A stretch of DNA of 64,000 nucleotides from Bradyrhizobium sp. Arg816 (GTDB lineage: Bacteria; Pseudomonadota; Alphaproteobacteria; Rhizobiales; Xanthobacteraceae): positions 1 to 64,000 of the forward strand of contig NZ_JAPRAQ010000009.1 of NCBI RefSeq assembly GCF_029989365.1, given 5' to 3'. This document shows positions 28,968-36,704 of the stretch, piece by piece. The position numbers and the translations under genes are program-made. How positions within the stretch are numbered: position 1 is the stretch's first letter; every line of letters begins with the position of its first letter. The notes beneath the pieces are model-generated. The model was not told the origin of the DNA. It was given only the letters and a program-made list of their open reading frames with translations, and did not search any database.

Positions 28968-29750
28968 TTATTGGTTGAGCAGTTTCAGTGCTTCTTCGTG
29001 AACTCTGGCGTCGCCGGCCGCGATGATGCGGCCGCCGCCCTGCGCCGGCTTGCCTTCCCAGGTGGTGACGACGCCGCCGGCGCCGGTCACGATCGGGATC
29101 AGGGCCGCGATGTCGTAAGGCTTCAACTCGGTCTCGACCACGAGATCGACGTGACCGGCCGCCAGCATGCAATAGGAGTAGCAGTCGCCGCCGTAGCGCG
29201 ACAGCCGCGCGCCCTGTTCGATGCGGCTGAAGATGGCGCGGTCGCGCTCGTTCATCAGCAGCGGGCTGGTGGTGTAGCTTGTTGCTTCCGACAGCGCGGC
29301 GCAGCGGCGGACCTGGAGCCGGCGCTCGCCGGACGGGCCTTTATACGTGGCCGAGCCGTTGTCGCCGGAGAAGCGCTCGCCGATGAAGGGCTGGTGCATC
29401 ATGCCGTACACCGGCGCGCCCTTGTGCAGCAGCGCGATCAGCGTGCCCCAGATCGGAAAGCCGCCGATGAAGGATTTCGTGCCGTCGATGGGGTCGAGCA
29501 CCCAGACATAATCGGCGTCCTCGCGCTCATTGCCGAATTCCTCGCCGACGATGCCGTGCTGGGGGAAGCTCGCCTTGATCAGCCGGCGCATCACCGCCTC
29601 CGCGGCGCGGTCGGCCTCCGTCACGGGGTCGAAATCCTTGGTCTTGCTCTTATCGTCGATCGACAGCGAGGTGCGGAAGAACGGCAGGATGGTTTCGCCG
29701 GACGCGGTGGCGAGCCGTCCGATGAAGGCTGAGAAGTCGATCACCGTCAC
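28968..29750 (-). CDS. hisN: Histidinol-phosphatase, inositol monophosphatase family
   Basis: A 260-residue Mg2+-dependent phosphatase that removes phosphate from histidinol-phosphate in histidine synthesis. Metal-binding motifs: KDFDPVTEADRAAE, GIVGEEFG, WVLDPIDGTKSFIGGFP and the C-terminal GHVDLVVETELKPYDIAAL. This DPIDGTKSF version and the short length match the HisN-type of rhizobia and actinobacteria better than true inositol monophosphatase, but substrate is inferred. It lies upstream of the Bug gene (22-base gap) and they may be co-transcribed. Confidence 0.85.
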   Translation of the reverse strand: MTVIDFSAFIGRLATASGETILPFFRTSLSIDDKSKTKDFDPVTEADRAAEAVMRRLIKASFPQHGIVGEEFGNEREDADYVWVLDPIDGTKSFIGGFPIWGTLIALLHKGAPVYGMMHQPFIGERFSGDNGSATYKGPSGERRLQVRRCAALSEATSYTTSPLLMNERDRAIFSRIEQGARLSRYGGDCYSYCMLAAGHVDLVVETELKPYDIAALIPIVTGAGGVVTTWEGKPAQGGGRIIAAGDARVHEEALKLLNQ

Positions 29751-30051
29751 GGCGCATCCTCAAAACGAAAGTCGGGTGAAGCTCGCTCTTGCCTAGCTCA
29801 ATTCGCTTCTCGCGTGCAGCGTTGAGTTGATTTGCACCCTGGTATTTTGGATGCCGCAACCGGTTGCCACATCCCAGTCATATGCTGGCCAAATATCGAT
29901 CACAGAGTTGAAAACTTAGTTCCGAGCATGCCTTGTTCGTATGCAAACGGTTATCAACCCATTGAATTTCCTTATCAAAGAAACTGAATCTGGGTTTCGC
30001 TATAAGCAAATGAGCCATGTGCATATTGCATGGGAAACGGCTCAAAAGGCC
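29751..30051. other. A+T-rich intergenic stretch upstream of hisN and the small RNA
   Basis: No credible coding frame. It is clearly A+T-richer than its surroundings, with runs such as GTATTTTGGATG and CCAAATATCGATC, and must hold the hisN promoter. The right part leads to the sRNA promoter at 30052. Confidence 0.5.
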
Positions 30052-30080
30052 TTGCACTTTGTGCGCCGCGGCCGCATATT
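30052..30080 (+). promoter_or_regulatory. Sigma-70-type promoter of the orphan small RNA
   Basis: TTGCAC (30052-30057) and CATATT (30075-30080) are separated by exactly 17 bases. A transcript starting about seven bases later (near 30087) would run to the terminator at 30176. Confidence 0.6.
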
Positions 30081-30086
30081 GTTGCG

Positions 30087-30176
30087 GTGCGGTAGCGCTC
30101 TGCGTTACCGCTGCCCTCCTTGGGCGTTTCCTCCCTAGACTTGGGCCGCTTCTTCATCAGAAGCGGCCCTTTTTTC
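30087..30176 (+). ncRNA. Orphan small RNA, alpha-r8/MmgR-like
   Basis: The predicted transcript is about 90 bases. It starts with a hairpin (GCGGTA...TACCGC, about 30089-30112), then GCCC-TCCTT-GGGC (30113-30125), the unpaired motif TTTCCTCCCT (30127-30136), and a strong terminator: GGGCCGCTTCT (30143-30153) pairs with AGAAGCGGCCC (30159-30169) and a T run follows. The pyrimidine motif is the one I recall for the MmgR (alpha-r8) family of rhizobial regulatory RNAs; it can base-pair with Shine-Dalgarno sequences. Neighbouring genes are both on the other strand, so it is not a gene leader. The family name is from memory. Confidence 0.65.
30143..30176 (+). terminator. Rho-independent terminator of the small RNA
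   Basis: An 11-bp GC-rich stem (GGGCCGCTTCT/AGAAGCGGCCC), loop TCATC, followed by six Ts. It lies on the plus strand between two minus-strand genes, which shows that something is transcribed rightwards here. Confidence 0.88.
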
Positions 30177-30297
30177 TTTGAGCCTCGATCTTCACTTCGA
30201 GCGCGCGAAAACGCGAAGCGAAGATTCGGCGCACGATACGCTGGCAGCTTGATCTGATGTTTGATCGGCGACGCGATCGCGCGGCGACGGCTCGCGT

Positions 30298-31188
30298 CTA
30301 TTCGGCCGCGGCCTGGAACGGGCCGAGATCGCCGAACGGGATCGTCGTCGCCAGCACGTCGGCGAGCACGCCGAAGTCGTTTGCCACTTGCGCAAAGCGC
30401 GGACTGCGCTCGCGCCGCCGCTCGTCCATGTAGATCGCGCGGTTGAGCTCGAGCTGCACCGCGTGCAGGCCGCTTGCGGGGTTGCCGTAATGCTCGGTGA
30501 TGAAGCCGCCGGCATAGGGCTTGTTGCGGCCGATCGAATAGCCGAGGCCGCCCATGGTCTCCTCGACCCTGTCCGGCAGCAGCGGCGTGCAGCTCGTGCC
30601 GTAGCGGTCGCCGATCACGATGTCGGGCCGCCGCGGCTCGTCCCTGCTGACGCCGACCGAGGGCATCGAGTGGCAGTCGACCAGCACCACGGTGCCGAAC
30701 ATCTGGTGCACCTTGTTGATCAGCCGGCGCAGCGCGCGATGATAGGGCTTGTACAGCGTCTCGATCCGCGCCAGCGCATCGTCGACCAGGATGCGTTCGC
30801 GGTAGATTTCCTGACCGTCGCCGACCACGCGCGGGATGGTGCCTAACCCGCCGGCGACCCGCATCGAGCGGGTATTGGCAAAGCTCGGCAGCCGGCCGGT
30901 GAACATGCGGGGATCGAGCTCATAGGGCTCGCGATTGACGTCGACATAGGAGCGGGGAAAGTTGACCCGTACGGTCGGAAAGCCGCGCTCGCTCAAATGG
31001 CCGATCAGCTCGTCCATGAAGGAATCTTCGGACCGCCGCAGCGTCGTCAGGTCGATCCTGGAGGCGCTGAGGAATTCGTCCGGATAGGTCGAGCCGGAAT
31101 GGGGCGAGTTGAAGATGACAGGCGCGCGCCATTGCGCGGGCTCCACGATCTCGAAGGCGGGCGACACGTCGCCGTCAAACCGGGTCAT
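30298..31188 (-). CDS. N-formylglutamate amidohydrolase family protein
   Basis: A 296-residue enzyme of the FGase family, which in the histidine degradation route splits N-formylglutamate into formate and glutamate. Motifs: FNSPHSGSTYP (metal His), LRRSEDSFMDEL, VNFPRSYVDVNREPYELD, VVLVDCHSMPS, DIVIGDRYGTSC and GGFITEHYGNP. No hut genes are adjacent, so it may act on other N-formylated or N-acylated acids. There is a gap of 328 bases to cpdR on the other strand. The ATG at 31188 is used. Confidence 0.87.
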   Translation of the reverse strand: MTRFDGDVSPAFEIVEPAQWRAPVIFNSPHSGSTYPDEFLSASRIDLTTLRRSEDSFMDELIGHLSERGFPTVRVNFPRSYVDVNREPYELDPRMFTGRLPSFANTRSMRVAGGLGTIPRVVGDGQEIYRERILVDDALARIETLYKPYHRALRRLINKVHQMFGTVVLVDCHSMPSVGVSRDEPRRPDIVIGDRYGTSCTPLLPDRVEETMGGLGYSIGRNKPYAGGFITEHYGNPASGLHAVQLELNRAIYMDERRRERSPRFAQVANDFGVLADVLATTIPFGDLGPFQAAAE

Positions 31189-31516
31189 CTTCTCAGGCTT
31201 CGTCCCTTCGCGCCGCGGGATCCGGGTCTCGGATCAATTGATTCGGCCGGTGGAGCGGCTCTTATGTGTCGTCATTGTCTGGAATCGCAACCATTCTGCC
31301 AAGCGAAAAGATGTGATCGGCGCTGGAACATGTCTTAACCGTGTGGGCAGGGAAGCGGGGATACGCCGGCGCGGCTCGATTGATTCGTGCCGCATTCGGG
31401 TTCACAAGTGACCGGCAGCGCAGCCAGCCCAGGGTAAAGATTTTCACCCCAAATTTACCCTCTGTCGGGCTTAGTAACCTCTGCTGATATCCTCTGGGGA
31501 TTTGACGTTTCCTGCC
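31189..31516. other. Divergent intergenic region with an inverted repeat before cpdR
   Basis: No coding frame is supported. GGGTAAA at 31432-31438 and TTTACCC at 31454-31460 form an inverted pair 15 bases apart, 57 bases before the cpdR start, and could bind a dimeric regulator. Otherwise I see nothing recognisable. Confidence 0.45.
31432..31460. promoter_or_regulatory. Inverted repeat GGGTAAA-N15-TTTACCC upstream of cpdR
   Basis: Two perfect 7-base inverted arms within the cpdR upstream region. Their distance from the start codon (about 57 bases) is consistent with an operator near the promoter. The protein is unknown. Confidence 0.45.
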
Positions 31517-31876
31517 ATGCCCAAAATCCTGCTCGCCGAAGACGACAACGACATGCGCCGTTTCCTGGTCAAGGCGCTGGAAAACGCTGGTTTTCAGGTC
31601 TCGTCCCACGACAACGGCATGGCCGCCTATCAGCGGCTCCGGGAAGAGCCGTTCGAGATGCTGCTGACCGACATCGTGATGCCGGAGATGGACGGCATCG
31701 AGCTCGCCCGCCGGGCCTCGGAACTCGACCCCGACATCAAGATCATGTTCATCACCGGCTTCGCCGCGGTCGCCCTGAACTCGGATTCGGACGCCCCCAA
31801 GAACGCCAAGGTGCTGTCCAAACCCGTGCATCTGCGCGAATTGGTCAGCGAAGTGAACAAGATGCTGGCGGCCTAA
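31517..31876 (+). CDS. cpdR: Single-domain response regulator CpdR
   Basis: A 119-residue receiver domain without output domain. The sequence MPKILLAEDDNDMRRFLVKAL at the start, phospho-acceptor Asp in LLTDIVMPEMDG (Asp52), FITGFAAVAL and the switch lysine in VLSKPVHLREL match CpdR of alphaproteobacteria. In Caulobacter, unphosphorylated CpdR directs ClpXP to degrade CtrA and PopA-linked targets in the cell cycle; CckA-ChpT phosphorylates it. The ATG at 31517 is used rather than an upstream TTG at 31502. A tRNA-Val follows. Confidence 0.93.
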   Translation: MPKILLAEDDNDMRRFLVKALENAGFQVSSHDNGMAAYQRLREEPFEMLLTDIVMPEMDGIELARRASELDPDIKIMFITGFAAVALNSDSDAPKNAKVLSKPVHLRELVSEVNKMLAA

Positions 31877-31950
31877 ATCGGCTCCCTTCGGTCCTTGCAC
31901 CGGCTCCCCTGAGCCGTTATAGGGACCCGACCCGATCTAGACGATATCTA

Positions 31951-32025
31951 GGGCGCGTAGCTCAGCGGGAGAGCACTACCTTGACATGGTAGGGGTCACA
32001 GGTTCGATCCCTGTCGCGCCCACCA
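31951..32025 (+). tRNA. tRNA-Val(GAC)
   Basis: A 75-base cloverleaf with encoded CCA. Acceptor GGGCGCG pairs with CGCGCCC; D arm GCTCAGCGGGAGAGC; anticodon stem CTACC/GGTAG with loop TTGACAT, anticodon GAC at 31983-31985; T arm CACAGGTTCGATCCCTGTC contains the GGTTCGATCC signature. GAC reads GUC/GUU valine codons. It is transcribed downstream of cpdR, 74 bases away. Confidence 0.97.
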
Positions 32026-32143
32026 TCCTTCGCTCGCAAAGCGAGAGAAGGATGCCACGCCGAAGCCCAAAGGGCGCAGGCGGGCTGCCCGCCACGAGCT
32101 TCGGCAAGGCAAGCCCAACAATCCGAAATTGCGAAGCGAACGT

Positions 32144-32226
32144 GTAGCCCGGATGGAGCGAAGCGCAATCCGGGGTGTATCCTCTCCGACGCCGTCCCGG
32201 ATTACGCTGCGCTCCATCCGGGCTAC
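32144..32226. repeat. Dispersed palindrome (GTAGCCCGGATGGAGCGAAG type)
   Basis: GTAGCCCGGATGGAGCGAAG with GCGCAATCCGGG, and the inverted CCCGGATTACGCTGCGCTCC with ATCCGGGCTAC, form a long hairpin. The unit is one of the most common intergenic repeats of bacterial genomes of this kind. The 32026-32143 spacer holds a second short hairpin (CATCCTTCGCTCGC...GAAGGATG) right after the tRNA. Confidence 0.78.
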
Positions 32227-32241
32227 GATTCTCGATCGCGG

Positions 32242-32772
32242 CTATTTCAGTTCCGTGTTCGCGACCGGCAGGACGGAGGCGACTGACCAGCCGTTCGCAT
32301 CCCGCACGTAGGTCTGGCTGATCAGAAACGTATTCTGTTGGGCTGGCTTGCCGGGAAGGCCGCGCGTGAAGACGATGGGAACGAGGACCTGCATGACCTC
32401 GTTCGAGATCACGGCGACGTGGAATTTCGACATGTCGGGTTCGAGGTGCCAGGTGCCCTCGTAATAGCCCTTGAAGCGGTCCGCGACCGCATCTCGGCCT
32501 CTTGTCTCGATGCCTCTCGCAAACAACAGCGTGCCGGGCGAATTCCACAGCATGGCCTTCACATCGTCCGCGTTGTGCGCATTCTGCGCGGCAATGAACT
32601 TTTCGAAGATGGCTCGTGCCGCCGCATCATCTGCCGCGGCCAGCGCCGGTCCGGCCGACCAGGCCGTCGCCGCGAGAAACAGCGCTGCGGCAATTGCCGC
32701 AAGATGACGGCGCCGCGCAAACGGCCGTAGCCTGATCGAGCCTCGAGACATCTTGGAAGGGGGCATGTTCAT
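32242..32772 (-). CDS. Exported SnoaL-like/ketosteroid-isomerase-fold protein
   Basis: A 176-residue protein with basic N-terminus and hydrophobic signal (RRRHLAAIAAALFLAATA, cleavage after ALA near residue 46). The mature part resembles NTF2-like SnoaL/DUF4440 domains: ARAIFEKFIAAQNAHNADDV, LFARGIETRGRDAVADRFK, HVAVISNEVMQVLV and TFLISQTYVRDANGW. Catalytic role is unknown; many members are ligand-binding. An ATG at 32772 is chosen, with AGAGAG ahead of it. Confidence 0.78.
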   Translation of the reverse strand: MNMPPSKMSRGSIRLRPFARRRHLAAIAAALFLAATAWSAGPALAAADDAAARAIFEKFIAAQNAHNADDVKAMLWNSPGTLLFARGIETRGRDAVADRFKGYYEGTWHLEPDMSKFHVAVISNEVMQVLVPIVFTRGLPGKPAQQNTFLISQTYVRDANGWSVASVLPVANTELK

Positions 32773-32927
32773 CTCTCTTTTGGATGACAATGATCATACC
32801 ATTGTTCGTCTCGCCGGCTTTTCAGGATCGCGCGAGCGGCGGTCACCGTTGCATCACGGATGCGTTGGTTCAGGCCACGTCCCGATGCCGCGGAACGTGG
32901 CGCTTCGTCGTCACACCGCCATCCGCC

Positions 32928-34229
32928 TCACGTCAGCGGCAACAGATGATCCGGGATCGGCACGGGTGCGGCCGGCACCAGCGATGCGACCGAGACGTGC
33001 GGCCAGGTCAGCCCGGCGAAATCCAGCATGACCTTCTGTGAATACTGGATCTGCGTCGTCGCCACCCTGACGTGGCCGCCCTTGAATCCCTTGTTGGGCA
33101 CGAACGGGATTGCGGCGACAAAGCTCGGAACCAGCGGCACGTTGCTTCTCTGGCGCGGTTGCAGGATCACCGGCGGCGTTCCCGGCGGCAGGGCCGGCAC
33201 GTCGATGTCGTAAACCACCGTCTCGATCCAGAACACCGCGTCCATCTGGAAGGCGTTGGCGTTGGCGCTCCCGCCGCCTGGCGGCGGATTGGGCTGCCCC
33301 TCGAGGAATGCGATATTCGCGGTGCCGCCCGCGAAGTTCGGCGCGGTGGGATGAGGTCCAGGCGAGGGAATGGCCGGCAGCGGTCCGTCGGACAGCGGCG
33401 TGCCGGGCTTCGTGGATGTCTCGATGACGATGGTCTGCGTGATGGTCTGATGCGCGATCTGATTGCGCAGCACCGTGTTCGGATCGGTGATCATGGCCTG
33501 GGTGAGCCTGCCGGAGGCGATCAGCGCGGTCAGATCCTGAGGCAGCCTGCGAGTCGTGTTGTTGGTCGCGGTCTGGTTCTGGAATGTGATCTTGTTGCCC
33601 GGATTGCCGCCGACGAACGGGGTGATGTCGATCGCCGCGATGGTTGGCTTGCCGGCGACCGGAGCCAGCGCGGTGCCTTGCGCAGTGATCGTCGTGCCGT
33701 GCGGGATCGATGCCATGCGCGCAACGGTGAACGGCTCGTTCGGAATGGTGGTGGCGGGCACCGCCAACCAGATGCCGGGTTCGAAGTGAATGCCCACGGG
33801 CTCCTGCGTGGTGACGTCGCGGATGGTCTGCAGATAGGGCACGCCGTTCAGGAATGCGTCCCTCTGCTGGTTGGAGCCGCGATTGGGGATCGAGCCGAGG
33901 CTGGGTTCGAAGGAGAGCGTCTCGTCGGTGAGATTGAGCTCCAGCACGTTGTCGTCGGGATCGGTCGTGTTGACTGGTCCCGGCATCGGTGTCGGCGTGA
34001 TCTTGCTCTCCGGCCGGAAGATCGTGTTGAAACCCCTACCCGTGAACGTGCCCTTGAAGGCCGCAAGCGGACCGAGGGGCGACGGCAGGGTGACCGGCGG
34101 GGGAGCTGCCGCTGCCGCTGCGGCGGCCGCCGCCGGCCGTGCGGCAGCCCTGAATGCTTCATCGACCTCGTGGATGGAGAAATTCGCGGTCTTGGTGAAT
34201 GCACTGGTGAGTGGTTTGGGCTCGTCCAT
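32928..34229 (-). CDS. Hypothetical beta-rich protein
   Basis: A 433-residue protein without signal peptide or membrane segment. After an alanine/proline linker (about 30-50) it has an all-beta region with GTFTGRGFNTIFRPESK, DDNVLELNLTDETLSFEPSL, VGIHFEPGIWLAVPATT, RMASIPHGTTITAQG and, towards the C-terminus, FWIETVVYDIDVP and GHVRVATTQIQYSQKVMLDF. I do not recognise the family; the G-F-N repeats and many prolines suggest an adhesive or ligand-binding beta sandwich. GAGGG precedes the ATG at 34229. It stands alone. Confidence 0.7.
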   Translation of the reverse strand: MDEPKPLTSAFTKTANFSIHEVDEAFRAAARPAAAAAAAAAAPPPVTLPSPLGPLAAFKGTFTGRGFNTIFRPESKITPTPMPGPVNTTDPDDNVLELNLTDETLSFEPSLGSIPNRGSNQQRDAFLNGVPYLQTIRDVTTQEPVGIHFEPGIWLAVPATTIPNEPFTVARMASIPHGTTITAQGTALAPVAGKPTIAAIDITPFVGGNPGNKITFQNQTATNNTTRRLPQDLTALIASGRLTQAMITDPNTVLRNQIAHQTITQTIVIETSTKPGTPLSDGPLPAIPSPGPHPTAPNFAGGTANIAFLEGQPNPPPGGGSANANAFQMDAVFWIETVVYDIDVPALPPGTPPVILQPRQRSNVPLVPSFVAAIPFVPNKGFKGGHVRVATTQIQYSQKVMLDFAGLTWPHVSVASLVPAAPVPIPDHLLPLT

Positions 34230-34289
34230 GGTGATCCCTCGCGATGCTGCAACTGTCGATGCCGGCATTTCCCCGGGCCGGCTGTCCGG

Positions 34290-34317
34290 GCAGGTGAGTC
34301 CTGGCAGGTGAGTCCTG
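34290..34317. repeat. Tandem 14-base repeat, two units
   Basis: GCAGGTGAGTCCTG occurs twice in direct succession (34290-34303 and 34304-34317), upstream of the hypothetical beta-rich protein gene. Confidence 0.85.
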
Positions 34318-34328
34318 CGCTATTGCGC

Positions 34329-34375
34329 CTCGTGATCCCGATCGCGTCTCGTGATCCCGATCGCGTCTCGTGATC
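34329..34375. repeat. Tandem 19-base repeat, two and a half units
   Basis: CTCGTGATCCCGATCGCGT is present at 34329-34347 and 34348-34366, followed by a partial CTCGTGATC (34367-34375). It could vary in copy number. Confidence 0.88.
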
Positions 34376-34734
34376 TGCCCGATGCCGGGCATGACAACAT
34401 CGTTCACGCGCGCTCATGCGCGCGTGCCGACTACGTGCATCGATCGGGCTTACGTTGTTGGTCGGGCCGGATACTGAACGGATCTGCGTGAATCGATCGT
34501 GATTTTCAACTTGCGGTTCGAGCAAATGTGCGGTCGCGAAATTGGCGAGCCCTGCGAACTGGCCGAAGCATTGCTTCCTTCTCCGTGCTCGAAAATGAGA
34601 TCATCAAAATGAATGTCGGGCGCCTGGCCGGCTTCGGTTATACTGGACCATCATACAACCTTAAGATGGTCGCAAATGTGTGCCAGGTCACAGGGCCAAA
34701 GAGTCGCAGCAACGAGAGACGAGCGAGGCTGCCC

Positions 34735-35220
34735 ATGAGCGTTTCCGTCATCGAGCAAGCAAAAATCCAGGCGCAGGTGCTGGTGCCGCTGGTCAAGGCA
34801 TTGCAGGCCGAACTCGGCGAGGCGCGCGCCAACGCGCTGGTGCGCAAGGCGCTCGGCGATCTCTATCGCGGCTTCGGTGAGGCGTTCTGGAAAACGAAGA
34901 ACGAGACCGAGAACAAGACCGATCTCGGCAAGGCCGTGTCGTCGGCGTTCAAGACCTATGCCCGCGACGATGCCCTCGCCTATGACGTCGTAGCGCAGAC
35001 CGAAGACACCTTCGCGTTCGACGTGACGCGATGCGCCTATGCCGAGTTCTACAAGGCGTTGGGCGAACCGGAGCTCGGCTTCCTCCTGGTCTGCACCGCC
35101 GATTTCGCGACCGCGGACGGGTTTGGTCCCGACGTCAGGCTCACGCGCACGCAGACCATCATGCAAGGCGCCAGCCATTGCGATTTTCGCTACCGGCGCG
35201 AGGCCGGGGGATCACGGTGA
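34735..35220 (+). CDS. L-2-amino-thiazoline-4-carboxylic acid hydrolase family protein
   Basis: A 161-residue protein of the ATC-hydrolase family (PF14196). It has the typical layout: helical N-terminus (VLVPLVKALQAELGEARANAL), a middle DVTRCAYAEFYKALGEPELGF, the acidic FATADGFGPDVRLTRTQTIM and the C-terminal signature GASHCDFRYRR. The prototype opens the thiazoline ring in the microbial cysteine route; most family members have unknown substrates. The ATG at 34735 has GAGG upstream. The next small gene follows 11 bases later. Confidence 0.82.
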   Translation: MSVSVIEQAKIQAQVLVPLVKALQAELGEARANALVRKALGDLYRGFGEAFWKTKNETENKTDLGKAVSSAFKTYARDDALAYDVVAQTEDTFAFDVTRCAYAEFYKALGEPELGFLLVCTADFATADGFGPDVRLTRTQTIMQGASHCDFRYRREAGGSR

Positions 35221-35231
35221 AGGGGACACAA

Positions 35232-35477
35232 ATGATGCGGGTAAGCTGCCTTGCCATGGCAATGCTGGCGCTGATGGCGTCATGCGCCGATGCGGCGATC
35301 GTCGACTGGCAGGCCGAGCTCCAGCGCTGCCGCGTGCTGCGGCAGAACGTGGCGCCACTGCTTCAGGCCGGCGAGGGGATATCAGCCGTCGGCCGCTCCA
35401 ACAGATCCGTCCGCCGTTGCATCTGGATCCAGCGCATGGCGGTGCGCAAGAAGATCCCCGGCGCGGAGGTTTGGTAG
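35232..35477 (+). CDS. Small secreted protein of unknown function
   Basis: An 81-residue protein: signal peptide (MMRVSCLAMAMLALMASC, cleavage after ADA near residue 21) and a mature part of about 60 residues that is arginine/cysteine-rich and ends MAVRKKIPGAEVW. AAGGGG lies eight bases ahead of the ATG. It probably shares a transcript with the preceding ATC-hydrolase gene. No family recognised. Confidence 0.6.
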   Translation: MMRVSCLAMAMLALMASCADAAIVDWQAELQRCRVLRQNVAPLLQAGEGISAVGRSNRSVRRCIWIQRMAVRKKIPGAEVW

Positions 35478-35482
35478 CACTC

Positions 35483-35562
35483 CGTCATTGCGAGCGCAGC
35501 GATGCAATCCAGAATCTTTCCACGGTGATAGCCTGGATTGCTTCGCTGCGCTCGCAATGACG
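35483..35562. repeat. REP-like palindrome (GTCATTGCGAG type), copy 2
   Basis: CCGTCATTGCGAGCGCAGCG and CGCTGCGCTCGCAATGACG form the outer arms, with GCAATCCAG/CTGGATTGC as the inner pair. Same family as 10998-11071. Confidence 0.8.
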
Positions 35563-35588
35563 ATGTGGAGGGAGCGACGTCCTCAGGT

Positions 35589-36041
35589 CTATCTCCCGCG
35601 CAGCAAGCCCTTCAGTCCCGCCGGATAAAGGCTCGGCCCACCCTCCACGTCGAGCTCCGCAAGATCGAACCAGCGTGCGACGATCTCTTCGCCGTTATCC
35701 TCGCGGAAATCGATGCGGTCCTGGCCGCTGAACGCGCCGTCTGGAAGCGCGACCTCCGCGATGAACATCACCTCGTGCCCGGTCGATCCCTCGTGCACAA
35801 AAATGTTCTCCATCACCAGCGGCTCGCCGATGATCGTGATGTCCATGCCGAGCTCTTCGTTGAATTCGCGCACCAGCGCAGTCCGCCAGCTCTCGCCGAA
35901 TTCGATCTCCCCGCCGAGCGGCCTGACGCCCTTGATCCGTCCTGCATCGTCACGCACCTCGGCCGCGAGCAGCCGCCCGCCCCGCCAGTGCAGGCCGATC
36001 GCGACGACGCGGACGTGAGGGTGGGGCCGCCATGTGGACAT
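35589..36041 (-). CDS. NUDIX hydrolase
   Basis: A 150-residue pyrophosphohydrolase of nucleoside-diphosphate-linked compounds. The Nudix box is intact: G-G-E-I-E-F-G-E followed by REFNEELGM (about residues 40-62), with the REXXEE metal ligands. The preceding RVVAIGLHWRGGRLLAAEV and RIKGVRPLGG fit. The start is an ATG at 36041; the frame runs further upstream without a ribosome site. Substrate cannot be told. Confidence 0.92.
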   Translation of the reverse strand: MSTWRPHPHVRVVAIGLHWRGGRLLAAEVRDDAGRIKGVRPLGGEIEFGESWRTALVREFNEELGMDITIIGEPLVMENIFVHEGSTGHEVMFIAEVALPDGAFSGQDRIDFREDNGEEIVARWFDLAELDVEGGPSLYPAGLKGLLRGR

Positions 36042-36272
36042 GGGGGCATCGTTATCGCGCCCGCCGCCGCTGCGCAATGCGCGGTGGCGAGACCTTGTCG
36101 GGCTGGATGCGCACCGCCTTCGGCATGCAAATGCTTCGCAGCCTTGATCCGTGACTCTCCGCCTGCCATTGTCCGGTCATCCATTACGGCGACGAGCCTG
36201 GTGAGATGCAATTTGCGGCGTTCGGCGAAACGTGTCGCTTCGCCGGACGTGACGAGAAGGCAGGTTTCCGAG

Positions 36273-36695
36273 ATGAGCAGCGTGAACAAGCCCGGTGGCA
36301 ACTATTTGCCGGTGATCATCCATAGTGGAATTGCGTATGTCAGTGGTCAGCTGCCGCGTCGCGGCGAAGACCTGCTGTATGCGGGCAAGGTCGGCGCAAA
36401 TGTCGATATCGCGGCCGCGCAGGAGGCCGCTGCTCTCTGCGCCGATCTCTGCATTTCGGCTGTCAATCACGCAACAGGCGGAGAGGACAGGATCGTCCAG
36501 GTCCTGCAGCTCGTTGGATACATTGCTTCAGCACCTGGATTTACCCAGCAGTCGCAAGTCATGAATGGGGCCTCCGACCGGCTGATCGAGCGCTTGGGGG
36601 ATCGCGGTCGTCACACGCGCACGTCTGTCGGCGTCGCCGAGTTGCCGCGGGGCGCTCCCGTCGAGCTGAGTATGATTGCCGCTGTTCGGTCGTAA
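36273..36695 (+). CDS. RidA/YjgF family protein
   Basis: A 140-residue protein of the Rid family, which hydrolyses reactive enamine/imine intermediates such as 2-aminoacrylate. Motifs: GIAYVSGQLPRRGEDLLYAG, AAQEAAALCADLCISAV and HTRTSVGVAELPRGAPVEL, the last containing the conserved Arg and V-G-V-x-x-L-P-x-G. Subgroup members in soil bacteria are unassigned (endoribonuclease L-PSP-like annotations exist). Convergent with the enolase-superfamily gene, 9 bases apart. Confidence 0.87.
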   Translation: MSSVNKPGGNYLPVIIHSGIAYVSGQLPRRGEDLLYAGKVGANVDIAAAQEAAALCADLCISAVNHATGGEDRIVQVLQLVGYIASAPGFTQQSQVMNGASDRLIERLGDRGRHTRTSVGVAELPRGAPVELSMIAAVRS

Positions 36696-36704
36696 GAGGC
36701 GGTC

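Larger units (their letters stand above)
34230..34734. other. Divergent intergenic region with two short tandem repeats
   Basis: About 505 bases between divergent genes. Two tandem repeats sit near 34290-34375; the remainder (34376-34734) shows no gene or clear motif. Frames to the left of 34735 lack ribosome sites. Confidence 0.5.

Noticed and set aside
30087..30176. 6S RNA or SRP RNA instead of an alpha-r8-type RNA
   Set aside because: Length (about 90) and the hairpin pattern do not match: 6S RNA needs a large central bubble in about 160 bases, and SRP RNA carries a conserved GGAA tetraloop arm that is absent.
32026..32143. Phage attachment site after tRNA-Val
   Set aside because: No integrase gene and no second copy of the tRNA 3' end in the window; the following CATCCTTCGC hairpin is an ordinary repeat.
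33072..34373. A 433-codon plus-strand frame opposite the beta-rich hypothetical
   Set aside because: Arginine/glycine-rich shadow. The minus strand has GAGGG before its ATG and a more protein-like composition.
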